Shown: one piece after another, positions 10,228 to 19,263 of the stretch | Layout: each line of letters starts with the position of its first letter | Numbering within the stretch: the first letter of the stretch is position 1 | The notes under the pieces: model-generated | Told to the model about the DNA's origin: nothing | Database searches by the model: none | Seen by the model: the letters and a program-made list of their open reading frames with translations, nothing else | Program-made: the position numbers and the translations under genes | Source: a virus | IMG/VR virus record: IMGVR_UViG_3300034101_003795 | Span: 27,953-91,952 of that record | Length of the DNA stretch: 64,000 nucleotides | Strand: one strand, 5' to 3'

Positions 10228-10917
10228 TTATTTCCAATTAATATCATATCCCTTTAAATCTTCTGGGATATTTGATATATTTTGTTGATATGATGACAGA
10301 TTTTTAATAATGTCAACAGCGACACTATGTTCTATATTATAGATATTTTTATCAGTATGTCCACTGGCTATCAATAATTTCTCCATATTAATGTCTAATC
10401 TTTTAGCCAATACATCAATAAAGTTAATCTGATTAGAACTAATTTTGGATACAGAATCACCATCAGGATTATCTTCAATTTCTTTGGCTATTTCGTCTGC
10501 TGTGACTATCTTGCGAAGTCTTAATCCTCGACGTAATGAACGACCTTCTGCTCTTGTTTCAGCCACGGCCACAGGATGACTACGATAAATTTTATCACAA
10601 TTACCCCAATAAACATCAGCAGCGCCACTAACGGTCCTTAATGTTTTGCTTTTGTCCATATTAAGAATATAAGATAATTTATGAACAACAGTTGCTCTCT
10701 TTTCATTATCAATATTAGGAGATTGTACAACATCCGATATTGAAGATATTATTTCACATTCCATAGCCATCTCAAATATCCTGCGTAATCCATCAGTTGT
10801 TGGGTTTCCTTCTATTTTTTCATCATCATTTAATAAACCCAACACATAATCATTCCATTCAATATCATGATATGAAATCTTCTTCTTTGAGTCCTTATCT
10901 TTGTCTTTGTCTACCAT
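10228..10917 (-). CDS. conserved phage protein of unknown function
   Basis: The 229-residue protein opens with a Lys/Asp run, followed by WNDYVLGLLNDDEKIEGNPTT and GLRRIFEMAM. It has a central AVAETRAEGRSLRRGLRLR stretch of the kind seen in phage proteins near DNA-metabolism genes, and a helical C-terminus. The alanine/arginine helix recalls segments of single-strand annealing proteins, but no defining motif is present, so that idea is weak. The start follows the previous stop directly (TAAATGG), with an AGAGGA ribosome site inside the upstream gene. Confidence 0.45.
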   Translation of the reverse strand: MVDKDKDKDSKKKISYHDIEWNDYVLGLLNDDEKIEGNPTTDGLRRIFEMAMECEIISSISDVVQSPNIDNEKRATVVHKLSYILNMDKSKTLRTVSGAADVYWGNCDKIYRSHPVAVAETRAEGRSLRRGLRLRKIVTADEIAKEIEDNPDGDSVSKISSNQINFIDVLAKRLDINMEKLLIASGHTDKNIYNIEHSVAVDIIKNLSSYQQNISNIPEDLKGYDINWK

Positions 10918-11715
10918 TTAATTATCCTCTATTGTTATTAGTCTATTATCTATGTCAGGAAATTTATTTTCTATTTCCTTGATAGTATCCTTTAATTTGT
11001 CCCAAATAATTTTTGCACGAGTTGGAGAAAAGTCCCTCAACTGTTTTATTCTAATCAAGACTGAGCCTTTTCCAAGAAGAAGTCCTGTTTTTTTATTATC
11101 GTACTTGATATTCCTATTAAGGGTATCTGCTCCCCAAACTGGTTCAAAATGAGATGGACCATCCACCTCTATTGCGGTATTAAGCTTGGGAATAAAGATA
11201 TCTATTTGTAGTTTAGTATTTGATAATATTTGTTCTTTATGAAAATCAACTCTATAACCAGCTTTGATTAATTCAGATAGTAGGTATTTTTCTAGTTTAG
11301 AACCATGTTTACTAGTATCTCTAACAGCCTTTATTGCTGAATTTATCATATTTTGCTGTTCTTCTTTAGACAAACTATTCCACTGATCTCTAGACTTTTG
11401 TCTTCTATCTTCAAGTTCTTGTGGTGTTAGATTTTCCCAAGAATTAATCAGACCTTTTCCTATTTTTTCTTTTGTCTCGTCAGAGCGTAAGGTTCCTTTC
11501 GTGGGGTGCTTGTGAGACCCTGTAGTTAAAGCATTTTTCTGTGCTTGACTTTTATCACGAATAGGTATTTTAAATTTGATAGCGTCTCTTCTGATCTTAT
11601 TAGCATAGGTTTGTAGATCCTCAGCTATCTGCTGAAAAGACTTATTTTGTTTATGATAATAATTGTTTACTATTATTTTTTTTTCATTATCTGTCATATC
11701 GTCATATTTTTTCAT
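10918..11715 (-). CDS. NUMOD3/Vsr-fold endonuclease, probable mobile or homing-type nuclease
   Basis: Of 265 residues, the first 55 form a helix-turn-helix-like DNA-binding region (SFQQIAEDLQTYANKIRRDAIKF). Residues about 70-115 carry a NUMOD3-like segment (RSDETKEKIGKGLINSW). Residues about 140-245 form a restriction-endonuclease-fold domain of the DUF559/Vsr type: GSKLEKYLLSELIKAGY, then LQIDIFIPKLNTAIEVDGPSHF, where the Asp and Glu of D...EVDG are candidate metal ligands. HTH plus NUMOD plus nuclease is typical of free-standing homing endonucleases. It sits between two unrelated gene groups and its start overlaps the upstream stop by four bases. It may also resolve or nick phage or competitor DNA. 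Confidence 0.65.
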   Translation of the reverse strand: MKKYDDMTDNEKKIIVNNYYHKQNKSFQQIAEDLQTYANKIRRDAIKFKIPIRDKSQAQKNALTTGSHKHPTKGTLRSDETKEKIGKGLINSWENLTPQELEDRRQKSRDQWNSLSKEEQQNMINSAIKAVRDTSKHGSKLEKYLLSELIKAGYRVDFHKEQILSNTKLQIDIFIPKLNTAIEVDGPSHFEPVWGADTLNRNIKYDNKKTGLLLGKGSVLIRIKQLRDFSPTRAKIIWDKLKDTIKEIENKFPDIDNRLITIEDN

Positions 11716-12086
11716 ACAATTTCCTTAACAGAAGATATCTTTGTAACTCCAGCATTTGCCATTTTTTCTGTAAAGTCTGAAGCCATACAATAGTATTTAT
11801 TATTACTAAAATGATTAGTCAGCCACAAATCATTGTCATTAGATATAATAATATTATTAAATTTTGATCCTATATATAATGTATTTAATATAGGAAGATA
11901 AATATTTTGGTTTAAAAGATTAGCGTCTGTGAATATATTATATGTATAATTAATTAGATTTTCTTTTTGAGATAATATTTCATTAATTTCTATAAAAGCT
12001 TTATTTGAGAATATTTTATTATCAGTTTCTTCTGTGAATATTCCGATACTAGTTGGGGTTTTTTTTGATAAATTTTGATATTCCAT
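11712..12086 (-). CDS. hypothetical protein in a glycan-modification cluster
   Basis: The 124-residue protein has no motif I recognise. It is rich in Asn, Ile and Ser and has a possible Rossmann-like start (TSIGIFTEETDNKI). It overlaps the upstream nucleotidyltransferase-like gene by 38 bases and the downstream endonuclease gene by four, so translational coupling is likely. Position among glycosyltransferase-type genes suggests an accessory role in glycan synthesis, which is inference only. Confidence 0.4.
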   Translation of the reverse strand: MEYQNLSKKTPTSIGIFTEETDNKIFSNKAFIEINEILSQKENLINYTYNIFTDANLLNQNIYLPILNTLYIGSKFNNIIISNDNDLWLTNHFSNNKYYCMASDFTEKMANAGVTKISSVKEIV

Positions 12087-12717
12087 TTTTTTGTCTCGTA
12101 TTGTTAAAGTAAATAAAATCTTTTAAAGATACTTGTTGTTTATTAAAAATAGAATTATTTTCTATTAGTTTATTAATAATCTCAAAATATAATAAGTTTT
12201 TCCTTTTAAAAAAATCTTCATTTTTTATTATTTTGGTTTCTTGTTCTTTCAGATAGAATATGTTACAAAACTTATCTTCAGGAAGATCAAGATACATATG
12301 TTCGATCTTATCATCATCGCAAATGCATCCAACGTCAAGATCTCTATTGTCTTTCATAGTAACTATTTTTGATGTTTTAGCATTTTCTAATTTTGTTAAA
12401 ATCTCTGGATTAAACATGCACCCATAATCTATAAAACAAATGCCTTGATCTTTTGAGTTTATGCATCCTGTATATATTGGATTAAAATTATCTATTTCAA
12501 CAACTAGTGCTTCATTATTAAAAGTTTTATATATTTTCTGATAATCAAAATCACAAACTATAACTATCTCATGTTTTAGTTTTGTTGCCTTTTTAATCCA
12601 TGCTATTTGATGTTCTAATAATTTTTTATTTTGAAACACCATTAATCCTTTTGATCCAAGAGATTTCATGCCTTTATCGGCATAACAAGCTAAGATCACA
12701 TATGTTATATTTTTCAT
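12049..12717 (-). CDS. GT-A-fold nucleotidyltransferase/glycosyltransferase-like protein
   Basis: The 222-residue protein begins with ITYVILACYADKGMKSLGSKG and continues ...FQNKKLLEHQIAWIKKA. This matches the 'vIlAaG.g.Rm...KgLl.~.gkpll~h~i' pattern of NTP-transferase domains that activate sugar phosphates. The middle (GICFIDYGCMFNPEIL) occupies the place where a DxD-like metal site is expected but has DYG instead, so catalytic competence is uncertain. It is shorter than typical sugar-nucleotide pyrophosphorylases. It abuts the 140-residue gene upstream (start and stop overlap by one base). It could activate a sugar for the neighbouring glycosyltransferases. Confidence 0.5.
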   Translation of the reverse strand: MKNITYVILACYADKGMKSLGSKGLMVFQNKKLLEHQIAWIKKATKLKHEIVIVCDFDYQKIYKTFNNEALVVEIDNFNPIYTGCINSKDQGICFIDYGCMFNPEILTKLENAKTSKIVTMKDNRDLDVGCICDDDKIEHMYLDLPEDKFCNIFYLKEQETKIIKNEDFFKRKNLLYFEIINKLIENNSIFNKQQVSLKDFIYFNNTRQKNGISKFIKKNPN

Positions 12718-13139
12718 TATTTTTCAGCTTTTACATAATATTGAATTCCGTTAATGAATTTTGTTTCCAATATACTAAAATTATTTAATCTTAAAAGATC
12801 AGTAACTCTTTCTAGACTTTTTATATGTTTTTTACCAGTGCTAAAGATCATATTATTGTACATTTCTATATCAATATGTTTATTCAATAATGATGAGCTG
12901 ATAGAAAAAATATCAATAGATTGTACTTCAAGAGTTGTCTTAGACAATATTTTATTATTAATTTTTTTAAGGATAGAATCAGCTTCTTGTAAAGATACGC
13001 TGTCTAATAAATCAAAGATAAAAAGATCTGATGAAATAGAATCGTCCTCTATATCATCTAGTTTTTTAATATCCATATAATCATATTTATCTTCTAGAAT
13101 ATCTACTTCTGAATGGTATAAAAATATTTTTTTGTTCAT
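12717..13139 (-). CDS. methyltransferase-C-terminus-like hypothetical protein
   Basis: The 140 residues read like the second half of a Rossmann methyltransferase: a DLFIFDLLDSV strand-helix, a later helix, and a final LLRLNNFSILETKFINGIQYYVKAEK-type hairpin (first part quoted from about residue 115). The glycine-rich SAM-binding loop is absent, so this is either a non-catalytic relic or an unrelated fold. It overlaps its neighbours by one to four bases inside the glycan cluster. Confidence 0.35.
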   Translation of the reverse strand: MNKKIFLYHSEVDILEDKYDYMDIKKLDDIEDDSISSDLFIFDLLDSVSLQEADSILKKINNKILSKTTLEVQSIDIFSISSSLLNKHIDIEMYNNMIFSTGKKHIKSLERVTDLLRLNNFSILETKFINGIQYYVKAEK

Positions 13140-13588
13140 GATAAAATTAATGATTTTCGTTTGAGATTATTGAGTTCTGATAACCACTTATCTGTAAGGC
13201 TTTTGTCGTTTGATCTATAAGGCAAAACCATATCTGCTATTTTATTCCAAGACTGATAAATTTCTTCTGAGGTGGCTATTTGTAAAACTGGACTAAAATT
13301 AAAGTTTTTATTTTCTATATTCATAGAGGGCTTAACATCATGATCTACTATGATTAATGGACAATGAAAGAATATCGCTGATTCTATACACTTGTCCAGA
13401 TACATTAGTCGATTATTGCATAATACAATATCAATATTATATCCACCAAAATAGGTATAGTCAAAATCTACTAAATTACACTTCAGCGTTTTCTGTAAAA
13501 AATTTTTAAACATTATACTATCACAGTTTGTCCATAGTATATTTATTTCTTTTGATAGTTCTTTATGTATTATTGATGATATTGTCAT
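13136..13588 (-). CDS. hypothetical protein, possible GT-B half
   Basis: The 150-residue protein contains alternating strands and helices (NILWTNCDSIMFKNFL, IDIVLCNNRLMYLDK, CPLIIVDHDVKPS) that resemble the N-terminal Rossmann half of GT-B glycosyltransferases, but no nucleotide-sugar site is visible. It overlaps the upstream GT4 gene by four bases (ATGA), so it is co-translated with it and may act with it. Unrecognised otherwise. Confidence 0.35.
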   Translation of the reverse strand: MTISSIIHKELSKEINILWTNCDSIMFKNFLQKTLKCNLVDFDYTYFGGYNIDIVLCNNRLMYLDKCIESAIFFHCPLIIVDHDVKPSMNIENKNFNFSPVLQIATSEEIYQSWNKIADMVLPYRSNDKSLTDKWLSELNNLKRKSLILS

Positions 13589-14688
13589 AGTATATTTTCT
13601 AGTAATTCTGATATTGCTTTCATGCTGAAATATTGAATTTTTTTATCTTGTGCTTTAATTCTATCTCTTTTTTGAATATCAGATTCTAGTAGTGCTTTTT
13701 CCATAGTATTTATTAAATCGTTTAGTATTGGCTTTGACCATATTTGTCTTATTGTATTGTACATGAAGAATATTTTATTATTATCTAAACAATTTGTATA
13801 CTCACTATCAACAATAAGGCCACAATTATCTTCAATAATCTCAGATTGTGCAGTATCGTTCAAGGCTATAATATTGTTATTAAATACCATAGCTTCTAAT
13901 ATGGAACAAGAAAAACTTTTACCAGAAGATATATCTATTAAGCAGTCGCAATTGTTATGCATTGCTAAGACCTTAGAATAGTCTGTCTCTCCATTAATAA
14001 TTGTTGGTAATGTTCTAGAGTGATCTGCTGGAAATAGACTATAAATATTATTTATTATTTCTTTAAATGTGTTTTCACTAAAATTAGTTGATTGTTCAAT
14101 TTTTATTATGAGTTCTATATTTTGATATTTCGACGAGATAACAAGAAATGCTAATAGAATTGTTTCTATATTAGATTTAGATATAAAGTCATCTATAATA
14201 TAAAAACTATATTTATTATTAGATTTTTCAGGAAGAGCATTCTTGAAACTATCAATTTCAACTAAATCTATTGGAACAGGGACGGTATAAATTTTATTTT
14301 GATCTACGCCACAACCTATCAATGATCTTTTAGAAAATTCAGACGGTACAATAATAATATCCATCTGATTTATATAATTAAAATAATCTAGACCATAATT
14401 TAAACATTCTGGATTAACGATTGCTATATTTTTTTCAAATTTAGAATCATAACACAATTGATGAGGAAATGCGTGCTGTATAACAATATCATATTCGTCT
14501 TTTTTATTGTCCTCTAATTCCAATACGGAACTATTAATATTTGTTTGTGGATATGATTTTAATAAATTATAAAATGGTTTTACTGCAATATTATTTTTAG
14601 TTAAACTTAATGACTGTATATATTTTCTAGATATAATTCCAGTATCAGAAAATTCTCTATATGGACCTATATATAATATATCTTTCAT
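13585..14688 (-). CDS. GT4-family glycosyltransferase
   Basis: This 367-residue GT-B protein has a start of the form DILYIGPYREFSDTGI, a middle linker with IIVPSEFSKRSLIGCGVD (about residue 120), and a donor-site segment near 270-300 (SCSILEAMVFNNNIIALND, then EIIEDNCGLIVDS) corresponding to the 'E.fG...lEAma.G.PVia' motif of glycosyltransferase family 4. One base separates it from the preceding gene. It probably transfers a nucleotide-activated sugar onto a phage or host glycan; acceptor and donor are unknown. Confidence 0.7.
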   Translation of the reverse strand: MKDILYIGPYREFSDTGIISRKYIQSLSLTKNNIAVKPFYNLLKSYPQTNINSSVLELEDNKKDEYDIVIQHAFPHQLCYDSKFEKNIAIVNPECLNYGLDYFNYINQMDIIIVPSEFSKRSLIGCGVDQNKIYTVPVPIDLVEIDSFKNALPEKSNNKYSFYIIDDFISKSNIETILLAFLVISSKYQNIELIIKIEQSTNFSENTFKEIINNIYSLFPADHSRTLPTIINGETDYSKVLAMHNNCDCLIDISSGKSFSCSILEAMVFNNNIIALNDTAQSEIIEDNCGLIVDSEYTNCLDNNKIFFMYNTIRQIWSKPILNDLINTMEKALLESDIQKRDRIKAQDKKIQYFSMKAISELLENIL

Positions 14689-14689
14689 C

Positions 14690-16288
14690 TTAATAATTTA
14701 AAAAGCTATCAGATAATTTAATTTCCCCAGACCTAACTTGTTCACAAAAAACTTTGTGATTAACATAGTTTTCAAGAATCTTGACGGCTTCTTGTCTAGT
14801 GAAGTTGGTTGGAGAAGCTATACTTAGATATCCTTCATATAATGCTCGTATCATATTTTGAATATAGTGTGTTCTTAATAAGGATTCTTCTTTTAGAATA
14901 TTAGTAACAATAAAATTAATAAATTGTCTATCAGAAAGATTATCTGGAACGTTTATAGATACATCGGTTTCTAATTTATCTTCCCATTTATTTTTTGGTT
15001 CCATCTTATCAAAAACAGACATCAATACTTCAGCCGTCTTATCCCAACTATAATTATCTAATAAAAGATTTCTGGTTTTTATAGATAGATTTTTCTTTTC
15101 TGGCTTAGACAATTCCATAAACTTTATTACTTCGGTTATGAAATGTTCATTATCTGGAGTAGCCCTGTCTGCTCCTGTTTCAAGTTCTTTACTAAGTAAA
15201 TAATTTAATTTAATACCATCAATTTTTGTAGTAATTTCTTCCATACCACTATAGTTTATAGAAAAAACAGGAACACCACAAGAAGCTGCCTCTAGTTGAG
15301 GTATACCTAAACCTTCACAGATAGCATATTGAACATAAATATCAAACAAATTATATACTTCGTTAAGTTGCTGATTAGATATACCATGCACAACATTAGG
15401 AATAACAGCAAACGTTGAAGGATCATCAAAACATTTTATTTTTGGCCCTTTATATGTTGATACGTATAACTTTTTAGGACCAGGAGCATAATATGAGAAT
15501 AGCACGTTATTTTCAACACCAAATTCCTGTAAGAGTTCTGGTATATTCCAGCCGTGTGTTTCAGGAAAAGAGGTGTGTAGATATAGATATATTGATGGAT
15601 TATTAGTTCTATCTATTATATTTCTTAAAGACTTAAATAATTCTGGTATAAGTTTTCTTTTTTGGTTTCTCATAACAGACCCAATAATAAAAGCGTCTGG
15701 AGACAGACCAAATTTTGTTCTGTGATAAGATTTGGTATAATTAACCGGCTTAAAAACTTTGGAATCGACAGAATCAGATACAGATGGGCCAACATTTATA
15801 TTTCTATTTAATGATTTTAGATAATCACCAGCCCAATCAGTATGTGTTAGAACCATATCTGCATTTTCAAACGTTTTCAACCACTCTGGTTTTTGTGGGA
15901 CAGAATCTACTGTTGGTGCAATTACCCAATTAAAATATTTTCTTAGTGGTGAGATCTCTTGATATGCAAACATCCAATAATCTCTAATATCAAAAACTAT
16001 ATCAGGTTTAAAATGAAGAACTGTTTTTTCAAATCTCCATTGACCAAATTGATTTGTTGGATTAGATCTATAATATTCTAATTCTTTTTCATTATTTCCT
16101 GCTGGCTCATTTGGATAAACTTTCCACGGCACCTTTTTTTCTCTATCTTCCTTATAATAAGAAGAAAGCTCGGCAACTTCATAATTAGGATTTTTGTAAA
16201 GTCTAGACATAATCTCATATGTATATCTACCAAATCCAGAGTTTACATCGTGAGCTTCTGCACACATTAATATTCTTTTTTTTGTCAT
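14690..16288 (-). CDS. GT4-family glycosyltransferase with C-terminal extension
   Basis: The 532-residue protein starts with RILMCAEAHDVNSGFGRYTYE, where SGFGRY is the acceptor-side loop common in GT4 enzymes. It has a central IIGSVMRNQKRKLIPELF and a donor site YAICEGLGIPQLEAASCGVPVF (first 20 residues, near 320-340). About 110 extra residues follow the canonical fold from about 425 and end in a helical tail. It is the first gene after the ssb terminator, starts behind AAGAAG, and begins the leftward glycan-gene run. Likely function is virion or host-surface glycosylation. Confidence 0.75.
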   Translation of the reverse strand: MTKKRILMCAEAHDVNSGFGRYTYEIMSRLYKNPNYEVAELSSYYKEDREKKVPWKVYPNEPAGNNEKELEYYRSNPTNQFGQWRFEKTVLHFKPDIVFDIRDYWMFAYQEISPLRKYFNWVIAPTVDSVPQKPEWLKTFENADMVLTHTDWAGDYLKSLNRNINVGPSVSDSVDSKVFKPVNYTKSYHRTKFGLSPDAFIIGSVMRNQKRKLIPELFKSLRNIIDRTNNPSIYLYLHTSFPETHGWNIPELLQEFGVENNVLFSYYAPGPKKLYVSTYKGPKIKCFDDPSTFAVIPNVVHGISNQQLNEVYNLFDIYVQYAICEGLGIPQLEAASCGVPVFSINYSGMEEITTKIDGIKLNYLLSKELETGADRATPDNEHFITEVIKFMELSKPEKKNLSIKTRNLLLDNYSWDKTAEVLMSVFDKMEPKNKWEDKLETDVSINVPDNLSDRQFINFIVTNILKEESLLRTHYIQNMIRALYEGYLSIASPTNFTRQEAVKILENYVNHKVFCEQVRSGEIKLSDSFLNY

Positions 16289-16330
16289 AATTCTTCTTAT
16301 TTATATAGGATGATGAAAAGATAATAAAAA

Positions 16331-16350
16331 GGGGGCATGTTTGTGCCCCC
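16331..16350 (-). terminator. rho-independent terminator of ssb
   Basis: A 7-bp G+C-rich stem (GGGGGCA/TGCCCCC) with a 6-base loop is followed on the minus strand by TTTTTATTATCTTTT. It lies 18 bases beyond the ssb stop, so ssb can be made as its own short transcript. Confidence 0.9.
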
Positions 16351-16367
16351 AATTTATTAAACTTGAA

Positions 16368-16730
16368 TTAGAATGATACGGCTTCTTCCACTTCCTTCTT
16401 TTTAATTCTTGTAACCTTTGAAAAGTTATTTACTCTGACCTTGAGAGTTGAGTGCTTTACGCCATCCTTCTCCCAATTATCATTTCTCAAACTTCCTTCT
16501 ACCATTACAAGATCGCCCTTTTTAAAAGATGATCCAATAATTTCAGCACCGCTATCCCAAGCCTCGCACTGAATATATGAAACAATCTTATCCTTTGTCC
16601 CATTAGCTCTAGTAAATTCCTTAGATACGGCAATAGTGAAAGAAACAACAGAAGTTTGCTTTTCTCCGCTATTCACTACTCGTAGTTCTGGATCCCTAGT
16701 AAGATTTCCCTTTAGTAAAATAATATTCAT
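16368..16730 (-). CDS. ssb: single-stranded DNA-binding protein
   Basis: The 120-residue protein is a compact bacterial-type OB-fold SSB: NIILLKGNLTRDPELRVVNSG at the start, SFTIAVSKEF, then VSYIQCEAWDSGAEIIGSSF and GDLVMVEGSLRNDNWEKDG, the same order of strands as in bacterial SSB. It lacks the long Gly/Pro-rich linker and acidic DDDIPF tip that bacterial SSBs use to recruit partners; it ends instead in EVEEAVSF. It binds exposed single strands at the phage replication fork. It has its own consensus promoter, an AAGGAGA ribosome site and a terminator, so it is probably expressed strongly and independently. Confidence 0.93.
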   Translation of the reverse strand: MNIILLKGNLTRDPELRVVNSGEKQTSVVSFTIAVSKEFTRANGTKDKIVSYIQCEAWDSGAEIIGSSFKKGDLVMVEGSLRNDNWEKDGVKHSTLKVRVNNFSKVTRIKKKEVEEAVSF

Positions 16731-16774
16731 CTAAATCTCCTTAAGAGTATACAAAATATAAACACAACACTTAT

Positions 16775-16802
16775 ATTATATTGAAACCATCCAGAATGTC
16801 AA
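16775..16802 (-). promoter_or_regulatory. sigma70-type promoter of ssb
   Basis: The minus strand carries TTGACA (16797-16802) and TATAAT (16775-16780) separated by 16 bases, both perfect consensus. The leader of about 35 bases contains AAGGAGA before the ssb ATG. The -35 box lies right next to the stop codon of the upstream polymerase gene. Confidence 0.9.
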
Positions 16803-16803
16803 G

Positions 16804-18408
16804 TCAAACCGTAAAGCATTTTTTAACGATTGGTGTATTGTTTTGTCCACCCTTTTGACCATTAAACATCAACACCCTACCCTCTTGTAAAAGATCCTTA
16901 TTGTTGAGGTAATCTTCTGGAAATAATACTACAGAATCAACACTGCCATTAGAATCAGACAGTCTCAAAAAACACATTTCTTGTCCAGGATTCTTACCTC
17001 TCTTAGTAACTATAACACTCATACTATCTATTTCTGCAATCATAAAAAATTGTTTGCTATTTGGAAAATTCTTAATATCTTTACAGTCTGTATTGGCGTA
17101 TGAAGAATCATAGAAATCAGTCTTAGCAAAACTTATAGACGCCCCAAGCAAATCTCTTTCATTATTTGATATCCATTCAGGATCATCCTCAATAGAATAC
17201 GGTGGATTATTAATCTGATTAATCATACTAATAATTTTTGGTTGTCTATTTTTTAGAATCTTCTCCCTAGAAAGCAAATTCTTTAAAATTTCAGAGGTTG
17301 TAGATATTTTTTTATCTGAAGAAATATTTTTACATTTTTCTGTTTCTCTAGCTGTTAAATTAATAATCATATTAAAGTCTAATAGCATTTTATTTCTTGA
17401 TAACTTGTAATGATCTAAAGCACCAGATAAAATTAATGATTTGGCAGATGCCGAGTTGATATTTGCCAAAACAGAAAATAATATTTGGGTCCATGTCATT
17501 TCTTTAATATCACACTTATTGATATGATCTAACAGCTTATTATATACTGATTCTCCAAGACCTTTTATATTTGTCAATCCAAAATAAATTTTATTATTAA
17601 TAATTTCAAATTCTTTATTTTTCATTAATAAACTTGGTCCAAAAACACTAATATCCATATCTTTAGCATTACTTATTAAGTCCAATATCTCTTGTTGAGG
17701 ATCTATCTTGTCTTTGGCCAGTCTTAAATAAGACAAAAAGAATATTCGTGGAAAGTGTGCTTTCGCATATGCTGATATGTATCCGTTAATAGCATAACTA
17801 ACAGCATGACTTTTATTAAAAGAGTATCTCTGAGATTTTTCAATCCAGCTAAAAATTTGTTCAGATTCGTCTCTATTGACTTTTCCAACAGCAAGGCAAC
17901 CATCAATAAATTTAATTTTAATTTTTGCCATTTCTTCTGGCTTTTTCTTACCGATAGCTTTTCTTAGCATATCAGCTTCTTGAAGATTAAAACCGGCTAT
18001 ATCTTTGGCTATTTGCATAGCTTGTTCTTGATATACCATTTCTCCATAAGTATTTTTAAGGATTGGTTCTAATGATTCATGAAAATAATCAACAGATTCT
18101 AAACCATTTTTCTTATCTATATAATGATAAGATACGCTTTTACCGTCTCTAATAGCTTCTAAACATCCTGGCCTAAGAATAGATATTAGCGCCGATAGTT
18201 CTTCTATGTTTGATGGCTTGAGTTTTTTACTCATAGACTGTCCCAGTCTACTTTCTAATTGAAAACAACCTTTAGTGTTTCCATCAGAAATAAGCTCCCA
18301 AGTTTTTGGACAATCTAAATTAATCTTTGTTATATCAAAATCAATTGATGTTTTATTATCAATATCTTTGGTATTAAAAGAACAACCACACTCAAATTGA
18401 ATCGTCAT
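16804..18408 (-). CDS. dnaE: DNA polymerase III alpha subunit, C-terminal half (fingers, HhH, OB)
   Basis: The 534-residue product carries what the upstream polymerase gene lacks: GCFQLES near 47-53, the fingers with SALISILRPG, YQEQAMQIAKDIAGF near 125, LRKAIGKKKPEEM, FNKSHAVSYAINGYI near 195, a helix-hairpin-helix segment (ITNIKGLGESV) and a C-terminal OB-like domain (AEIDSMSVIVTKRGK...FLRLSDSNGSVDSVVLFPE). The short N-terminus has a CGC motif (residues 7-9) not seen in ordinary DnaE. I chose ATG 18408, which has AAGGA 11 bases upstream; the longer frame from 18444 has no ribosome site. It overlaps the exonuclease gene by 17 bases. With the N-terminal half it totals about 1160 residues, the usual DnaE length. 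Confidence 0.9.
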   Translation of the reverse strand: MTIQFECGCSFNTKDIDNKTSIDFDITKINLDCPKTWELISDGNTKGCFQLESRLGQSMSKKLKPSNIEELSALISILRPGCLEAIRDGKSVSYHYIDKKNGLESVDYFHESLEPILKNTYGEMVYQEQAMQIAKDIAGFNLQEADMLRKAIGKKKPEEMAKIKIKFIDGCLAVGKVNRDESEQIFSWIEKSQRYSFNKSHAVSYAINGYISAYAKAHFPRIFFLSYLRLAKDKIDPQQEILDLISNAKDMDISVFGPSLLMKNKEFEIINNKIYFGLTNIKGLGESVYNKLLDHINKCDIKEMTWTQILFSVLANINSASAKSLILSGALDHYKLSRNKMLLDFNMIINLTARETEKCKNISSDKKISTTSEILKNLLSREKILKNRQPKIISMINQINNPPYSIEDDPEWISNNERDLLGASISFAKTDFYDSSYANTDCKDIKNFPNSKQFFMIAEIDSMSVIVTKRGKNPGQEMCFLRLSDSNGSVDSVVLFPEDYLNNKDLLQEGRVLMFNGQKGGQNNTPIVKKCFTV

Positions 18409-19093
18409 TGAAAAAAGAATCCTTAAAAACAATTTTTGGAACAAGTCTTCTGTGTAACTTCATAAATCTAATCAAAATCTTAGCACAATCCTGAACATCT
18501 TTTAGTGCGTCGTGAGCACCCTCTTTTGATATTCCTAAATAATCTCTCATAGAATCTAAGGAATAACTTTTTAGACCTTGGCTTTCAAACCAATAAAAGA
18601 CTAAATTCATTATATCTAGAACGTCTCTCGGATAAAAAACAGTAGATGTTTTTTCTTTGTTATCGACATTCTTATATTTTTCACTAAGTCTTTGTATAAT
18701 TTTTAAATCAAATCTATTTATATTATATCCTGCTGCTATTGGGGCGGAGAACATACTCTTTTTCTTTCCTCCAAAGCAATGATATTTCTCTAAATATGAG
18801 ACAAAAGAATTCCATGTTACTTCTTGTGAAGGATATTCTCGCCATTTTGCATAAATCTCATCCTGAGAACATCCCTTAACTTTAGCATGAAAATCTATAA
18901 TATCTGTTTCATATTTGTAATTTGCATCTGATTCCATAACTTCTGGCTTACAAAAACCATTAAATTCCGACCCCTCGACAATTTCTAGTTTTACAGGATC
19001 GACAATGATAGCAGAAATTTGAACCGGACTACAAACCAATGGATTTGATCCATCTGTTTCAAAATCAAAAACGCAAATTTTTTTGGTTAACAT
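18392..19093 (-). CDS. DnaQ-like 3'-5' proofreading exonuclease
   Basis: This 233-residue DEDDh nuclease has ExoI DFETDG (Asp10, Glu12), ExoII YNINRFDLKII near 120-130 and ExoIII HDALKDVQDC near 190-199. These give all four metal-binding acidic residues and the general-base His. In bacteria the epsilon subunit binds the PHP domain of alpha to proofread. Here the gene lies directly between the two halves of the polymerase gene and overlaps both neighbours (TAATG with the 56-residue gene, 17 bases with the C-terminal half), which strongly suggests one complex. The start is ATG 19093. Confidence 0.9.
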   Translation of the reverse strand: MLTKKICVFDFETDGSNPLVCSPVQISAIIVDPVKLEIVEGSEFNGFCKPEVMESDANYKYETDIIDFHAKVKGCSQDEIYAKWREYPSQEVTWNSFVSYLEKYHCFGGKKKSMFSAPIAAGYNINRFDLKIIQRLSEKYKNVDNKEKTSTVFYPRDVLDIMNLVFYWFESQGLKSYSLDSMRDYLGISKEGAHDALKDVQDCAKILIRFMKLHRRLVPKIVFKDSFFNDDSI

Positions 19094-19263
19094 TATATTT
19101 TGTCAATTTCGTCTAAAGGGGCGAACACTTGGGTTTGTCCTGTGGTGACGGATTTTGCATTTTCTTTAATCTTACAACAAGAAATCCTAACCTCAGGAAT
19201 CTTTTCATACTCTTCATTATTTATTCTAAATTTTTCACCAACAGCTAATTCATGAAATTTCAT
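19093..19263 (-). CDS. 56-residue conserved small protein between polymerase genes
   Basis: Reading from ATG 19263 gives a protein beginning MKFHELAVGEKFRINNEEYE, with a central VRISCCKIKENA and ending PLDEIDKI. The opening 'kf.eL.vGekF...g.eY.Ki' pattern recurs in small phage proteins with a beta-barrel look. Its start lies inside the end of the N-terminal polymerase gene and its stop overlaps the exonuclease ATG (TAATG), so it is translationally coupled at both ends. Function unknown; a polymerase accessory role is inferred from position only. Confidence 0.75.
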   Translation of the reverse strand: MKFHELAVGEKFRINNEEYEKIPEVRISCCKIKENAKSVTTGQTQVFAPLDEIDKI

